This document shows positions 16,911 to 25,079 of a stretch of DNA of 27,540 nucleotides, piece after piece (the first letter of the stretch is position 1; each line of letters opens with the position of its first letter). The position numbers and the translations under genes were made by a program. This stretch comes from Streptomyces sp. NRRL S-244 (GTDB lineage Bacteria; Actinomycetota; Actinomycetes; Streptomycetales; Streptomycetaceae): the NCBI RefSeq assembly GCF_000717915.1, contig NZ_JOCX01000045.1, positions 1 through 27,540 on the forward strand, read 5' to 3'. The notes below the pieces were generated by a model. That model was not told the origin of the DNA. It worked only from the letters and a program-made list of their open reading frames with translations, and made no database searches.

Positions 16911-18445
16911 TTGGGGATGGAGCAGTTGGCGTCGGGGGCGTGGCCGGCGGGCCACGCGATGCCGTCGAAGGCGGCGGTCTTGGTGGCCGGGTCGAGGTGG
17001 ACCATGGATACGGTCTTGTTGTACGGGTTGCCGTACTGGTCCAGGCAGATCCAGCCACTGGCTCCCTCGACCCGGTTGTTGCCGTGCAGCCGCAGCCAGC
17101 TGTCGGCGACCTCGGAGAGGGAGGGCATCTTCACGCTGCCCACCGCGTCGTTGCGGATACCCGCGACAGCGGTGGAGACCGCGTCGTAGGTGATGATGAC
17201 GCGGCCGTCGGAGAGGTCGGCCGGACCGATCGAGTCCGGCTCCTTGGCCGCGAACTTCTGGACCAGGTCGGACAGCTCCTTCAGTGCGGCCTTGGAGCCG
17301 CCGGTCGCCGCCGTGCCGCTCTCCCCCCAGGCGCCGGGGTGGGCCAGGGCGGCGTAGCGCAGGGTGATTCCGGCGCCCTTGGTGAGGGTGTCCCACTGGT
17401 CGGCGAACTTCTCGTCGACCGTCAGGGTGGAGGCGTGCGAGCCGCTGATGACGGTGTAGTGCTTGTTGCAGGTCCGGTTGCCCAGCTCGACGAGGAACTG
17501 ACGCAGTTGCACGGGACGGCCGGCGAAGTAGACGGTCTTCGCGGCGGAGGCGCAGATGTCCGGGACCATCTGGTGGAAGTCGTTGGCGAGGTTCGCCTCG
17601 TCGTTGAAGTCGGGCGGCGAGCGGTAGGTCTCCGGGGCGTTGGGCGCTCCCTTGGCGAGCTTCTCGAAGGTCTGGCGCAGGCTGGTCAGATAGTTGTCGC
17701 CCTCGCGGATGTCCTCGACGACCAGTGTCTCTTCGGGCTTGATGTCCGATCCGTACGACGCGAGGGCGTTGGCCTGGTCGGTGTTGCCGGGGGCGACCCG
17801 CGCGAGCCCCGGGTAGCGGTGGGGGTCGGCCGCGGTGTTCCTGATGTCGTCGGCGGTCATGGGGCCCGCGACGACCGGAATGCCCTTCTCCCGGGTGAGG
17901 TAGCGGACGGCCTCCTCGGTCTCGGTGATGCTGATGTTGATGCCGGCGACGGCCCGCAGGTTCTGCTTCTCGTCGGCCGCGGCCCGGGCCAGCTGGTCGG
18001 CGACGGTACGCCACTCCTTGTAGCCCCGGCCGGGGTTGGCGAGCACCAGCCGGATGGGCGGCTGCTTGTTGTTGGCCTGGTGGTTCGCGCGGTACTGGGC
18101 CAGATAGGCGCCCTGGACCTGCTCGACGTACTCCCGCCGCTCGGCGGAGGCGTCGGAGATCATGGGGATCATCAGGGCGATGGTGGCGGGGGACTTGCCG
18201 GCGACGCTGTCGTTCTCCGCCTTGATGCGCTCGGTGACCTGCTTCAGCGACGGGTGGAAGACGTAGCTGCCGTCGGTGACGCCGACACACTCGTGCCGGG
18301 CACCGCGTTCCGCGACGCCGGGGGCGCAGGCCGGGTCCTCGGCGAGCCACCGGTCGTAGGCGACGTAGCCGCCGCTTCCCAGGACGATGGCGAGGGCGAC
18401 GATCAGCAGGGCGCGGTTCAGCGGTCCGGCGGGCCAGAGTGTCAC
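16907..18445 (-). CDS. Membrane-anchored type I periplasmic-binding-fold (ABC substrate-binding-like) protein
   Basis: This 512-residue protein resembles the branched-chain amino acid binding (LivJ, Peripla_BP_6-like) fold. A single hydrophobic segment (about 12-31, ALLIVALAIVLGSGGYVAY) lies behind a short N-terminus, with no lipobox Cys, so it is an uncleaved membrane anchor with the body outside. Two alternating Rossmann-like lobes are suggested by TIALMIPMISD, RLVLANPGRGY, VAGINISITETEEA, IPVVAGPMTADD, LVVEDIREGDNY, KTVYFAGRP, HYTVISGSHAS and GRVIITYDAV. No permease or ABC ATPase is adjacent. The GTG at 18445 overlaps the upstream NTPase stop (GTGA at 18442-18445), implying translational coupling; a longer open frame upstream is only a shadow of that gene. 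The coupling suggests that it acts with the NTPase, perhaps as an extracellular sensor rather than an importer component. The ligand is unknown. Confidence 0.85.
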   Translation of the reverse strand: MTLWPAGPLNRALLIVALAIVLGSGGYVAYDRWLAEDPACAPGVAERGARHECVGVTDGSYVFHPSLKQVTERIKAENDSVAGKSPATIALMIPMISDASAERREYVEQVQGAYLAQYRANHQANNKQPPIRLVLANPGRGYKEWRTVADQLARAAADEKQNLRAVAGINISITETEEAVRYLTREKGIPVVAGPMTADDIRNTAADPHRYPGLARVAPGNTDQANALASYGSDIKPEETLVVEDIREGDNYLTSLRQTFEKLAKGAPNAPETYRSPPDFNDEANLANDFHQMVPDICASAAKTVYFAGRPVQLRQFLVELGNRTCNKHYTVISGSHASTLTVDEKFADQWDTLTKGAGITLRYAALAHPGAWGESGTAATGGSKAALKELSDLVQKFAAKEPDSIGPADLSDGRVIITYDAVSTAVAGIRNDAVGSVKMPSLSEVADSWLRLHGNNRVEGASGWICLDQYGNPYNKTVSMVHLDPATKTAAFDGIAWPAGHAPDANCSIPN

Positions 18446-20508
18446 GGGCGCCTCTCTCCGTAGGTGGGCAGGTCCGGTGCCTGGATCCAGTGGTTCAGGA
18501 GGTGCGGCCACTCCTCGAACGCCCGGTAGAAGACCTCCTGGGGGCCGACGGGGCTGTTCTGGGCCAGGGTGAGCAGTTGCAGTCTGACGCTGTTGATCTT
18601 CTGCTGGTCGGGGGGCGCGAGCGGATGCGACTGCAGCCACAGGTCGAGCACGAGGCGCTCCACGGCCTGGCGGACGGGCTCGTTCGCAGCCGCGTGGAGG
18701 TAGTCCCCGGCCGGGGCGCCCGGTGGGTGCGGTGCGGCACAGACCAGGTTGAGGGCGGCGAGCCACCCGGGCGCGTCCTGCCCGGCCAGGCGGCGGTGCA
18801 GGGCGCGGACGACGAGGTCGCTCTCGCCGATCGCGAGCGAGTGGTGCAGGTAGCGGGCATCGTGCGGCTCGGCGGCGTCCGTGGGGTACAGGAGGCGCAG
18901 CCGCCGGTGGCGGCCCGTCCACTCCGCGGCCCCGGGCGGCCCTGCGCTGCGGGTGCGCAGGTCGTGCACGAGCAGGGCGCGCAGGGTGGGATCACCGACG
19001 AACGGCCCGCCGGTACCCGGCCAGCGGCCCTGGCCCCAACCGTCCTGCCGCAACAGGCTCCTGGTCTCCGCCACGGGCACGACGGCGGCCCCCTCCACGG
19101 GGTTTCCGTCAGGGCGGCGCGGCACGTGGTCGGTGTTCAGCGCGTGGGCGGCCGCGTCGTCGAGAGCCGGGGTGTAGTGGGCGAGCCGGGCCCGGGCCTC
19201 GCCGCCCGGGGTCAGGACCCCGAGCAGCCGTTCGTACACGGGCAGCGTCGGCTCGTCGGCGAGCGGCAGGGCGAGCAGCCTGCCGTGCTCGAAGGGCTCC
19301 GGCGAGCCGATCCTGGATCCGGCGGCAAGGACCAGGGGGTGGGCGATCCCGGCGCGTCCGGAGCTGAGCCGGTGGATCATGTGGGCCGCTTCGGGCTGCG
19401 CCCGGCCGCCTCCGAGCATCTCCTTGACCTCGTCGAGGTCGAGCCGTGCCAGCGGCAGCCTCAGTACCCAGTCGGCCGCCGTCCGCGGCCGGTCCTGGCG
19501 CCAGAACGGGCCCGCCGCACTCCTCGTCGAGGGGCCGACGCCCTCGCGGTCGGGCACGGCCGGTTCCTGTGCGAGGGCGGTCACGACGACGCCGGGACGC
19601 GTTCTCGCGGGCTCCTCGTGCCAGACGCCGGTCAGCGCGTCCATGACCGCCCGGCCCAGCGGAGTGTGGCAGTTGTCCAGGAGCAGCAGCGGGCGCGGCA
19701 CACGGTTCTTCAGGCGCATCCAGGTGTACTGGTCCGCTATGTCCTCCAGGAGGGCGGCCACCAAGTGCTGCTCCGCCTCCCGCCGGTCGTCCTCGTCGCC
19801 GCGGAAGCACATGGCGAGCTCGGTCAACTGGGCGTACCCGTCGCCCTGGGGGCCGACCCGCCGCCCTGTCCACCAGCCCAGACCGTGCTTGTTGGCGCGC
19901 GGGCCGAACAGTTCGGTGGTCACGATGTCGATGAGCGGCGCCACCAGCTCGCCCACCCCGGGACCCATCCCCGCCGCGGCGGCCGCGGTGACCTGTCCGA
20001 TCCAGCCCGCCACCCGCTGGTTGCGCTCCTGGAGGTCGGGCTGGCTCTCGCGGAGCAGCCCCGCGAGGAGGCGGCGGGCGGCCGCCAGCTCGGCCGGCTG
20101 GACCGTCCCGGACTGCCAGCTGGTGACCGCGAGCAGTCCTTGGGTGAGCCGCGGGAAGGACGGCTTCCAGCCGAACTCGTTCGGCTTCCGGCTCAACCGG
20201 TCCATCAGGTAGAAGAGCAGGTCGGAGGTGCGCGAGGCGTTCGCCGTGGTCGCGTCGGCCGAGGAGGCCAGCCCCGGCTGGCCGAAGTCCGCCGCGCCGA
20301 GGTCCGCGTACGCCTGCGGCAGCCGCTGCGCGTACCGGTGCGATAACTCCCTCAGGAGCGCGGTCTTGCCGGTGAGCCGCCCGCCGCCGCACTCGATCAG
20401 CAGCGGACTCCCGCCCGGTATCCGCAGCCGGGCGGCGCCCCGGGACTCGAGCCCCACCAACGAAGGCACGACGGCATCGAGCACCGCCGCCCGTCCGTAC
20501 AACGTCAC
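18442..20508 (-). CDS. P-loop NTPase of unknown function (STAND/AAA-like), with TTA codon
   Basis: This is a 688-residue, apparently cytoplasmic protein. The Walker A loop is GGRLTGKT (42-49, Lys48) after a hydrophobic strand (SPLLIEC), and a probable Walker B strand is RPLLLLDNCH (272-281, Asp278). The start MTLYGRAAVLDAV, with a short domain before the P-loop, resembles STAND-type regulatory ATPases. There is no ABC LSGGQ signature. The rest is helical (LRESQPDLQERNQRVAGWIGQ; later the YLHHSLAIGESDLVVRALHRRLAG region, perhaps a helical repeat) without a domain I recognise. Leu55 is a TTA codon (20344-20346), so translation is probably bldA dependent. The GTG at 20508 is chosen for GGGGGG at about 5 nt; an ATG at 20574 adds 22 unconserved residues. 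It is coupled to the downstream binding-protein gene. I infer a signal-transduction or conflict-type two-gene system. Confidence 0.8.
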   Translation of the reverse strand: MTLYGRAAVLDAVVPSLVGLESRGAARLRIPGGSPLLIECGGGRLTGKTALLRELSHRYAQRLPQAYADLGAADFGQPGLASSADATTANASRTSDLLFYLMDRLSRKPNEFGWKPSFPRLTQGLLAVTSWQSGTVQPAELAAARRLLAGLLRESQPDLQERNQRVAGWIGQVTAAAAAGMGPGVGELVAPLIDIVTTELFGPRANKHGLGWWTGRRVGPQGDGYAQLTELAMCFRGDEDDRREAEQHLVAALLEDIADQYTWMRLKNRVPRPLLLLDNCHTPLGRAVMDALTGVWHEEPARTRPGVVVTALAQEPAVPDREGVGPSTRSAAGPFWRQDRPRTAADWVLRLPLARLDLDEVKEMLGGGRAQPEAAHMIHRLSSGRAGIAHPLVLAAGSRIGSPEPFEHGRLLALPLADEPTLPVYERLLGVLTPGGEARARLAHYTPALDDAAAHALNTDHVPRRPDGNPVEGAAVVPVAETRSLLRQDGWGQGRWPGTGGPFVGDPTLRALLVHDLRTRSAGPPGAAEWTGRHRRLRLLYPTDAAEPHDARYLHHSLAIGESDLVVRALHRRLAGQDAPGWLAALNLVCAAPHPPGAPAGDYLHAAANEPVRQAVERLVLDLWLQSHPLAPPDQQKINSVRLQLLTLAQNSPVGPQEVFYRAFEEWPHLLNHWIQAPDLPTYGERRP

Positions 20509-20553
20509 GTGACCCCCCAGCCGTTCGGCTCGAACCACCGCCGCGATGGATGG

Positions 20554-20583
20554 AGAGTAAGGGGGCGACCGCATAGCGCCACA
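20554..20583 (-). promoter_or_regulatory. Possible promoter of the NTPase/binding-protein operon
   Basis: On the minus strand TGTGGC (20578-20583) and TACTCT (20554-20559) are separated by 18 bp. They lie in a locally less GC-rich stretch (20555-20595) about 45-75 bp before the GTG at 20508. The match to consensus is modest. Confidence 0.3.
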
Positions 20584-20704
20584 GGTATATGACGAAGCGG
20601 CACCCCCCGGTTACGCATTCGTGACTCACGGTGGAGGGAACGCCCCATTGGCCCCTTGTGTCGCCCCTCCGGGCCCACCGGCCCCCTCAGGCGCAGGGCG
20701 AACC

Positions 20705-20720
20705 CCCTGCCGGGGCAGGG
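20705..20720 (-). terminator. Hairpin downstream of the orphan 207-residue gene
   Basis: CCCTGC-CGGG-GCAGGG forms a 6-bp G/C stem with a 4-nt loop, 9 nt past the stop codon of the gene ending at 20730. There is no U-tract. It would separate that gene from the NTPase operon on the same strand. Confidence 0.5.
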
Positions 20721-20729
20721 AGGCGGACC

Positions 20730-21353
20730 CTAGTGCCACTCCTCGCGGTATTCGATGTGCAGGTCGCGGTCGGCGGGATCGCATCCCACGGACCGGCAGT
20801 AGTGCCTGCCCCCATGGTTGAACGCCCGGCCGGGGCCCGTGCGGGCGAGGTCGGCGAACTGCACGGCCGCCTCCCGGAACGTCCGGGTGCTGCCGGTCAT
20901 GAACAGCGTCTCGCTGTGGATCTGCTGGCGGAACCGGTCCCGGTTCTCCCGGTGGTACCGGCCGGATGCCTCGGGCTCCGCGTCGGGGTCGGGGGCGGGC
21001 AGCTCCACGGTGCGCGGCCGTCCGCGGCCGAGGCGGGCGCGCAGTTCCTTCCACCGGGACGGGGCGAACTGCAAGGAGTGGTGCAGCAGGACGAGATCGA
21101 GCGGGCGCCGCGCGCCCGTGTCCGGTCCGCCTGCCGCGTTGGCCCGGATCGGCAGGTGGACCAGCGACCGGGGCGACGTGGCCGCGAGGGCCCACAACCC
21201 GGCCGTGACGTGCGCGGCTTCCCGGTCGAACCAGCCGTTCAGGTGCCAGGGGTCGTCGACGAGCACCGCGCGGGCCGGGGTCCGGGCCGGGCGGACGACC
21301 TTGAACTCCGTCGCGCCCAGACGGGCGGTGTGGAACGTGGTGTGCAGTCTCAT
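20730..21353 (-). CDS. Conserved-looking protein of unknown function
   Basis: This 207-residue soluble protein matches no family I recognise. It starts MRLHTTFHTARLGATEFK, contains VDDPWHLNGWFDREAAHVTAG (about 30-50) and a hydrophobic LDLVLLHHSLQF (about 85-96). A charged segment ASGRYHRENRDRFRQQIHSE (about 129-148) precedes the C-terminal HYCRSVGCDPADRDLHIEYREEWH, rich in His, Cys, Asp and Glu. The ordered, non-repetitive composition and third-position GC bias support a real gene. The ATG at 21353 has GAGGAA about 5 nt upstream. An open frame continues upstream antisense and out of frame within the APH gene but is not coding. It follows the APH-fold gene by 23 bp and is probably cotranscribed with it. 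No signal peptide or membrane segment is visible. Confidence 0.8.
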   Translation of the reverse strand: MRLHTTFHTARLGATEFKVVRPARTPARAVLVDDPWHLNGWFDREAAHVTAGLWALAATSPRSLVHLPIRANAAGGPDTGARRPLDLVLLHHSLQFAPSRWKELRARLGRGRPRTVELPAPDPDAEPEASGRYHRENRDRFRQQIHSETLFMTGSTRTFREAAVQFADLARTGPGRAFNHGGRHYCRSVGCDPADRDLHIEYREEWH

Positions 21354-21376
21354 GTGCGTTCCTCGATACGGGACTC

Positions 21377-22252
21377 CTAGAACGCGTGCCAGCGGGTTTC
21401 CGGGTCGCCGTCGCGCAGGGAGGTGACGCGGCGGCGGAATTCGGTCAGGGCCTTCGGGTTGGCCGGGGCGTGTTGGGCCACCCAGGCGCAGCTGGCCGTT
21501 TCGCGGGCGCCGCGGAGTACCGCGCAGCCCTCCCAGTCGCGGACGTCCCAGCCGTACGCCGTCACGAAGGCCTCGTACGACTGCGCCGGCAGGCCGTACC
21601 GGTCGCGGGAGAGGGCCATCACCACCAGGTCGTGCTCGCGCAGATCGGCCGAGACGGTCTCCAGGTCCACCAGGACCGGCCCGTCCGGGCCCACGTGGAC
21701 GTTGCGGGGCAGGGCGTCGCCGTGGATCGTGCCCGGTGGCAGATGCGGGGTCAGCGCGGCCACCTCGCCGGCGTAGGCGTCGCGCCGGGCCAGCAGGTAC
21801 GCGGCGTCGGCCGGGTCGACGGCCTCGCCGGCCAGCCGGAGCCAGCGCCCGACCCCGCCCAGCAGGTCCCGTGCGGGCAGCGCGAACGGCGCCGCCGGGA
21901 GGGCGTGGATCTGCCGCAGCAGCGCCGCGAGGTCCTCGGGGCCGGCCGGGCGGACCGGGTCCGGGAGGCGGTGCCACACCGTCACCGGGTGCCCCGCCAC
22001 CAGCCGCGCCTTCGGCTCGGCCGCGCGGACCGCCGGGACCCCGGCCCCTTCGAGCCAGCCCGCGACGGCGAGCTCCCGCTCGGCCCGCTCCAGCAGCGCC
22101 GCCTCCCGGCCGACCTTCACCACCAGGTCGCCGGCCGCGAACACCGCATTCTCGCCCAGCGCCAGCAGCACGGGCGGCCCGGCCGGTCCCGTCGGGCCCG
22201 CCGCGGTCAGGCCCGCCGCCGTCAGTACGTCCCTGGCCTGCGCCTCGTCCAT
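21377..22252 (-). CDS. Aminoglycoside phosphotransferase (APH)-fold kinase
   Basis: This 291-residue protein kinase-like enzyme transfers phosphate from ATP to a small molecule, classically an aminoglycoside or macrolide but also sugars or choline. The kinase core shows Lys46 (DLVVKVG), the Brenner motif [12 protein letters not shown] with Asp179 and Asn184, and the metal-binding VLVDLETV (Asp196). No substrate-specific signature is recognisable, so resistance is possible but unproven. The ATG at 22252 has GGAGAG about 7 nt upstream. The 112-bp region to the divergent glycosyltransferase contains an inverted repeat (CGGATCC at 22265-22271, GGATCCG at 22282-22288) that may regulate this gene. 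The orphan 207-residue gene follows 23 bp downstream. Confidence 0.9.
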   Translation of the reverse strand: MDEAQARDVLTAAGLTAAGPTGPAGPPVLLALGENAVFAAGDLVVKVGREAALLERAERELAVAGWLEGAGVPAVRAAEPKARLVAGHPVTVWHRLPDPVRPAGPEDLAALLRQIHALPAAPFALPARDLLGGVGRWLRLAGEAVDPADAAYLLARRDAYAGEVAALTPHLPPGTIHGDALPRNVHVGPDGPVLVDLETVSADLREHDLVVMALSRDRYGLPAQSYEAFVTAYGWDVRDWEGCAVLRGARETASCAWVAQHAPANPKALTEFRRRVTSLRDGDPETRWHAF

Positions 22253-22264
22253 GCCGTGTCTCTC

Positions 22265-22288
22265 CGGATCCGGATCTTCGTGGATCCG
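22265..22288. repeat. Inverted repeat in the leader of the APH gene
   Basis: CGGATCC (22265-22271) and GGATCCG (22282-22288) are perfect 7-bp arms 10 bp apart, immediately upstream of the APH Shine-Dalgarno. It could be a leader hairpin or an operator. Confidence 0.45.
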
Positions 22289-22329
22289 CCAAGTCTCGCA
22301 CCCCGGCCCGCGCCGGCCGGAATATCGCG

Positions 22330-22365
22330 TTGCACGAGACGTATCGTCTCGTTACGCTCGATCCA
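22330..22365 (+). promoter_or_regulatory. Leaderless promoter of the glycosyltransferase with a TetR-type operator
   Basis: TTGCAC (22330-22335), a 17-bp spacer and TACGCT (22353-22358) form a good streptomycete promoter. Its start would be the A of the ATG at 22365, and there is no Shine-Dalgarno. A perfect palindrome, ACGAGACG-TAT-CGTCTCGT (22334-22352), fills the spacer and overlaps the -35, as in TetR-family repression. No TetR gene lies in the window. Confidence 0.7.
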
Positions 22366-23609
22366 TGACCTCAGCCAAGCCCGCACACATCGCCATGTTC
22401 TCCATCGCCGCCCCCGGGCACGTGAACCCGAGCATCGAAGTGATCCGGGAGCTCGTCGCCCGCGGTCACCGCGTCAGCTACGCCATCCCCGCCTCCTTCG
22501 CCGGGAAGATCGCCGAGACCGGCGCCACTCCGGTGATCTGGAACTCCACCCTCCCCACGGACGACGAGCCCGAAGCCTGGGGCACCGAGCTCATCGACAA
22601 CATCGAGCCGTTCCTGAACGACGCCATCCAGGCCCTGCCGCAGCTCGTGGCCGCCTTCGAGGGCGACGAGCCCGACCTCGTCCTCCACGACATCACCTCC
22701 TACCCGGCACGCGTCCTCGCCCACCGCTGGGGCGTCCCCGCCGTCTCCCTCTCCCCGAACCTGGTCGCCTGGACCGGGTACGAGGAGGAGATCGGAGAGC
22801 CGATGGCGGCCGGACTGCGCGCCTCCGAGCGCGGGCGGGCGTACTACGCCCGCTTCCGCGCCTGGCTCGACGAGAACGGCATCGAAGAGGACAGCGACTC
22901 CTTCGCCGGCCGGCCGCGCCGCAGCATCGTGCTCATCCCGCGCGTCCTCCAGCCGCACGCCGACCGCGTCGACGAGTCCGTCCACACCTTCGTCGGCGCC
23001 TGCCAGGGCGACCGCAGCGCCACCCAGGGCACCTGGGAGCGACCGGCCGCGGCCGCCGGGAAGAAGGTGTTGCTGGTCTCCCTCGGCTCCACCTTCACCC
23101 AGCAGCCCGCCTTCTACCGCGCCTGCGTCGAGGCCTTCGGCGATCTCCCCGACTGGCACGTCGTCCTCCAGATCGGCAAGTTCACCGACGAGGCCGAACT
23201 CGGCGCCGTCCCCGCCAACGTGGAGGTCCACCGCTGGGTTCCCCAGCTGGACATCCTGCGCCAGGCCGACGCCTTCATCACCCACGCGGGCGCCGGCGGC
23301 AGCCAGGAAGGCCTCGCCACCGGCACCCCGATGGTCGCCGTCCCGCAGGCCGTCGACCAGTTCGGCAACGCCGACGTGCTCCAGGGCCTCGGCGTGGCCC
23401 GGCACGTCCCCATGGAGGAGGCCGACGCCCGCACCCTGCGGGAGGCCGTCCTCGCACTCGTCGAGGACCCCGGGGTCGCCGCCCGCGCCGAGGCCATCCG
23501 CGCGGAGATGGCCGGCGAGGGCGGTACGCCACGGGCCGCCGACGCCATCGAGGCCGAACTGGCCGCACTGACCGCGTTGTCGGTGCGTCGCCCTATCGTT
23601 CGGTCATGA
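22365..23609 (+). CDS. Macrolide-type (OleD/MGT-like) UDP-glycosyltransferase
   Basis: This 414-residue GT1 enzyme (GT-B fold) moves a sugar from a UDP-sugar to a hydroxyl on macrolides or other lipophilic acceptors. In OleD and Mgt this inactivates macrolide antibiotics. The catalytic His is visible as His19 (AAPGHVNPS), the same position as in OleD. The donor-binding signature is [20 protein letters not shown] followed by [11 protein letters not shown]. The length matches the family. The ATG at 22365 lies at the predicted transcription start. The stop overlaps the next start in ATGA (23606-23609), coupling it to the DUF1697 gene. It is divergent from the APH-fold gene. No macrolide biosynthesis gene is nearby, so a protective or housekeeping role is more likely than biosynthesis. 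Confidence 0.95.
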   Translation: MTSAKPAHIAMFSIAAPGHVNPSIEVIRELVARGHRVSYAIPASFAGKIAETGATPVIWNSTLPTDDEPEAWGTELIDNIEPFLNDAIQALPQLVAAFEGDEPDLVLHDITSYPARVLAHRWGVPAVSLSPNLVAWTGYEEEIGEPMAAGLRASERGRAYYARFRAWLDENGIEEDSDSFAGRPRRSIVLIPRVLQPHADRVDESVHTFVGACQGDRSATQGTWERPAAAAGKKVLLVSLGSTFTQQPAFYRACVEAFGDLPDWHVVLQIGKFTDEAELGAVPANVEVHRWVPQLDILRQADAFITHAGAGGSQEGLATGTPMVAVPQAVDQFGNADVLQGLGVARHVPMEEADARTLREAVLALVEDPGVAARAEAIRAEMAGEGGTPRAADAIEAELAALTALSVRRPIVRS

Positions 23610-24157
23610 CCACGAAGAAGTACGCGGCCCTGCTGCGCGGAATCAATGTCGGCGGGGCCAAGAAGGTCCCGATGGCCGAGCTGCGCGAGGTCCTCGCGAG
23701 CCTCGGCCTCACCGAAGTGCAGACGTACCTCCAGAGCGGCAACGCCGTCTTCACGAGCCCGGAGAAGGACCAGGCCGCCCTGGCCCGGGAGCTGGAGCGG
23801 GCCATCGAGGCCCGCTTCGGCTTCGCCGTGGCCTGCCTGGTGGTCGACGGGGAGTACCTGCGCGCCGTCGCCGGGGCCTGCCCCTTCCCGGCCGCCGAAC
23901 TGGAGGGCAGGCAGCTGCACGCCACCTTCCTCTCCGCGCAGCCCGCCGAGGAGCGGTTCGCCGCGATCGACGGGCCCGCGTACCTCCCGGAGGAGTACCG
24001 GATCGGCGACCGGGTGGTCTACCTCTACGCCCCGGACGGCATGGGCCGCTCCAAACTGGGCGAGGCCCTCCACAAGCCCGCCGTCTTCAAGGGCATCGAC
24101 GCGACGACCCGCAACTGGAACACCGTCGTCAAGCTCGTCGAGCTCACGGCCGACTGA
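23606..24157 (+). CDS. DUF1697 family protein
   Basis: This 183-residue soluble protein belongs to DUF1697, recognised by the start [19 protein letters not shown], then LRE and [11 protein letters not shown] (about 40-50), and the C-terminal RNWNTVVKL. The family is widespread in bacteria and its biochemical function is unknown. The length is normal. The ATG at 23606 overlaps the glycosyltransferase stop by 4 bp, so it is probably translated by reinitiation from that mRNA. It therefore shares the TetR-type operator upstream. It converges with the aldo/keto reductase gene, with 27 bp between stops. Confidence 0.93.
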   Translation: MTTKKYAALLRGINVGGAKKVPMAELREVLASLGLTEVQTYLQSGNAVFTSPEKDQAALARELERAIEARFGFAVACLVVDGEYLRAVAGACPFPAAELEGRQLHATFLSAQPAEERFAAIDGPAYLPEEYRIGDRVVYLYAPDGMGRSKLGEALHKPAVFKGIDATTRNWNTVVKLVELTAD

Positions 24158-24184
24158 CGCCACTGCCCGCTGCCCCCCGCCGCA

Positions 24185-25033
24185 CTAGCCGCCGAGCGCG
24201 TCGAGGACCGCCAGCTCCCGCGGCGTCAGCCGGACCGTCGCCGCGTCCAGGTTCTCGGCGAGGTGGGCCGGGGACCCCGTCCCCGGCGTGGGACACAGCA
24301 CCGGCGACCGGTGCAGCAGCCAGGCCAGCGCGATCTGCCCCGGCCCCGCCCGGTGCTCGGCGGCCACGGCGGTCACCGCGGCAGCGCTCTCGCGCGTCAG
24401 GGCCCCGCTGCCCAGGGGGTAATACGGGAGGAACGCGATCCCCCGCGCCTCGCACAGCGCGAGCACCTCCGCCGAGGACCGGTCCATCAGGTTGTACGGG
24501 TTCTGCACGGCGGCGACCGGTACGATCTCCAGCGCCTGCCGCAGCTGTCCGGCGGTCACCGTGTCCAGGCCGATGTGCCGGATCTTGCCCTCCGCCCGCA
24601 ACCCCGCCAGCGCGCCCAGCTGTTCCGCCATCGGAACCGCCGGGTCGAAGCGGTGCAACTGGTAGAGGCCGATGCTCTCCACCCGCAGCCGCCGCAGGCT
24701 CGCCTCGCACATCGCCCGCAGCTGCTCGGGCCGCCCCGCGACGTGCCACCGGTCGGGGCCGGTGCGCACCACCCCGCCCTTCGTCGCGACGACGAGCTGC
24801 TCCCCGTACGGGTGCAGGGCGTCGGCGATCAGCTCCTCGGCCAGGTCGGGGCCGTAGTTGTCGGCGGTGTCGATGAGCGTGACGCCGCGCTCGACGGCGG
24901 TGAGCAGCAGGGCCCGGGCCTCGGCGCGGCTGCCGCGCGGGCCCCAGTAGCCGGGGCCGACCAGGCCGCCCGTACCGAGACCGAGCCGCCGTACGGGGAG
25001 CTCCCCGCCGAGCAGGAAATCGTCGTCCACCAT
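24185..25033 (-). CDS. Aldo/keto reductase
   Basis: This 282-residue NAD(P)H-dependent oxidoreductase has the TIM-barrel AKR fold. The catalytic tetrad can be read: Asp55 and Tyr60 (LIDTADNYG), Lys85 (VATKGG) and His127 (YQLHRFD). Cofactor-side features such as LPYYPLGSGAL and PTPGTGSPAHLAENL are also present. The physiological substrate is unknown. The ATG at 25033 (MVDDDFLL) has GGGGG a few nt upstream; a longer frame to 25081 has no support. It is divergent from the ketopantoate-reductase-like gene, with 46 bp between starts, so the promoters overlap and coordinate control is possible. Confidence 0.95.
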   Translation of the reverse strand: MVDDDFLLGGELPVRRLGLGTGGLVGPGYWGPRGSRAEARALLLTAVERGVTLIDTADNYGPDLAEELIADALHPYGEQLVVATKGGVVRTGPDRWHVAGRPEQLRAMCEASLRRLRVESIGLYQLHRFDPAVPMAEQLGALAGLRAEGKIRHIGLDTVTAGQLRQALEIVPVAAVQNPYNLMDRSSAEVLALCEARGIAFLPYYPLGSGALTRESAAAVTAVAAEHRAGPGQIALAWLLHRSPVLCPTPGTGSPAHLAENLDAATVRLTPRELAVLDALGG

Positions 25034-25079
25034 GCCCCCGACGGTAACGGAGGGCGCCGGATGTGCCAGGCTCCTGGCC

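Noticed and set aside
18446..18922. N-terminal extension of the binding-fold protein
   Set aside because: The extension is an off-frame read of the NTPase gene, and the GTGA overlap plus the immediate membrane anchor give a better start.
16907..20508. Ordinary ABC importer
   Set aside because: There are no permease genes, the NTPase has no LSGGQ signature, and the binding protein has no lipobox.
21354..22301. Fusion of the orphan protein to an upstream domain
   Set aside because: The upstream part is a different frame of the APH gene and very Gly/Arg-rich; the ATG at 21353 has its own Shine-Dalgarno.
21386..24157. A 923-residue plus-strand protein covering the APH and glycosyltransferase region
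   Set aside because: Only its last 183 residues (DUF1697) are real; the rest is antisense or out of frame.
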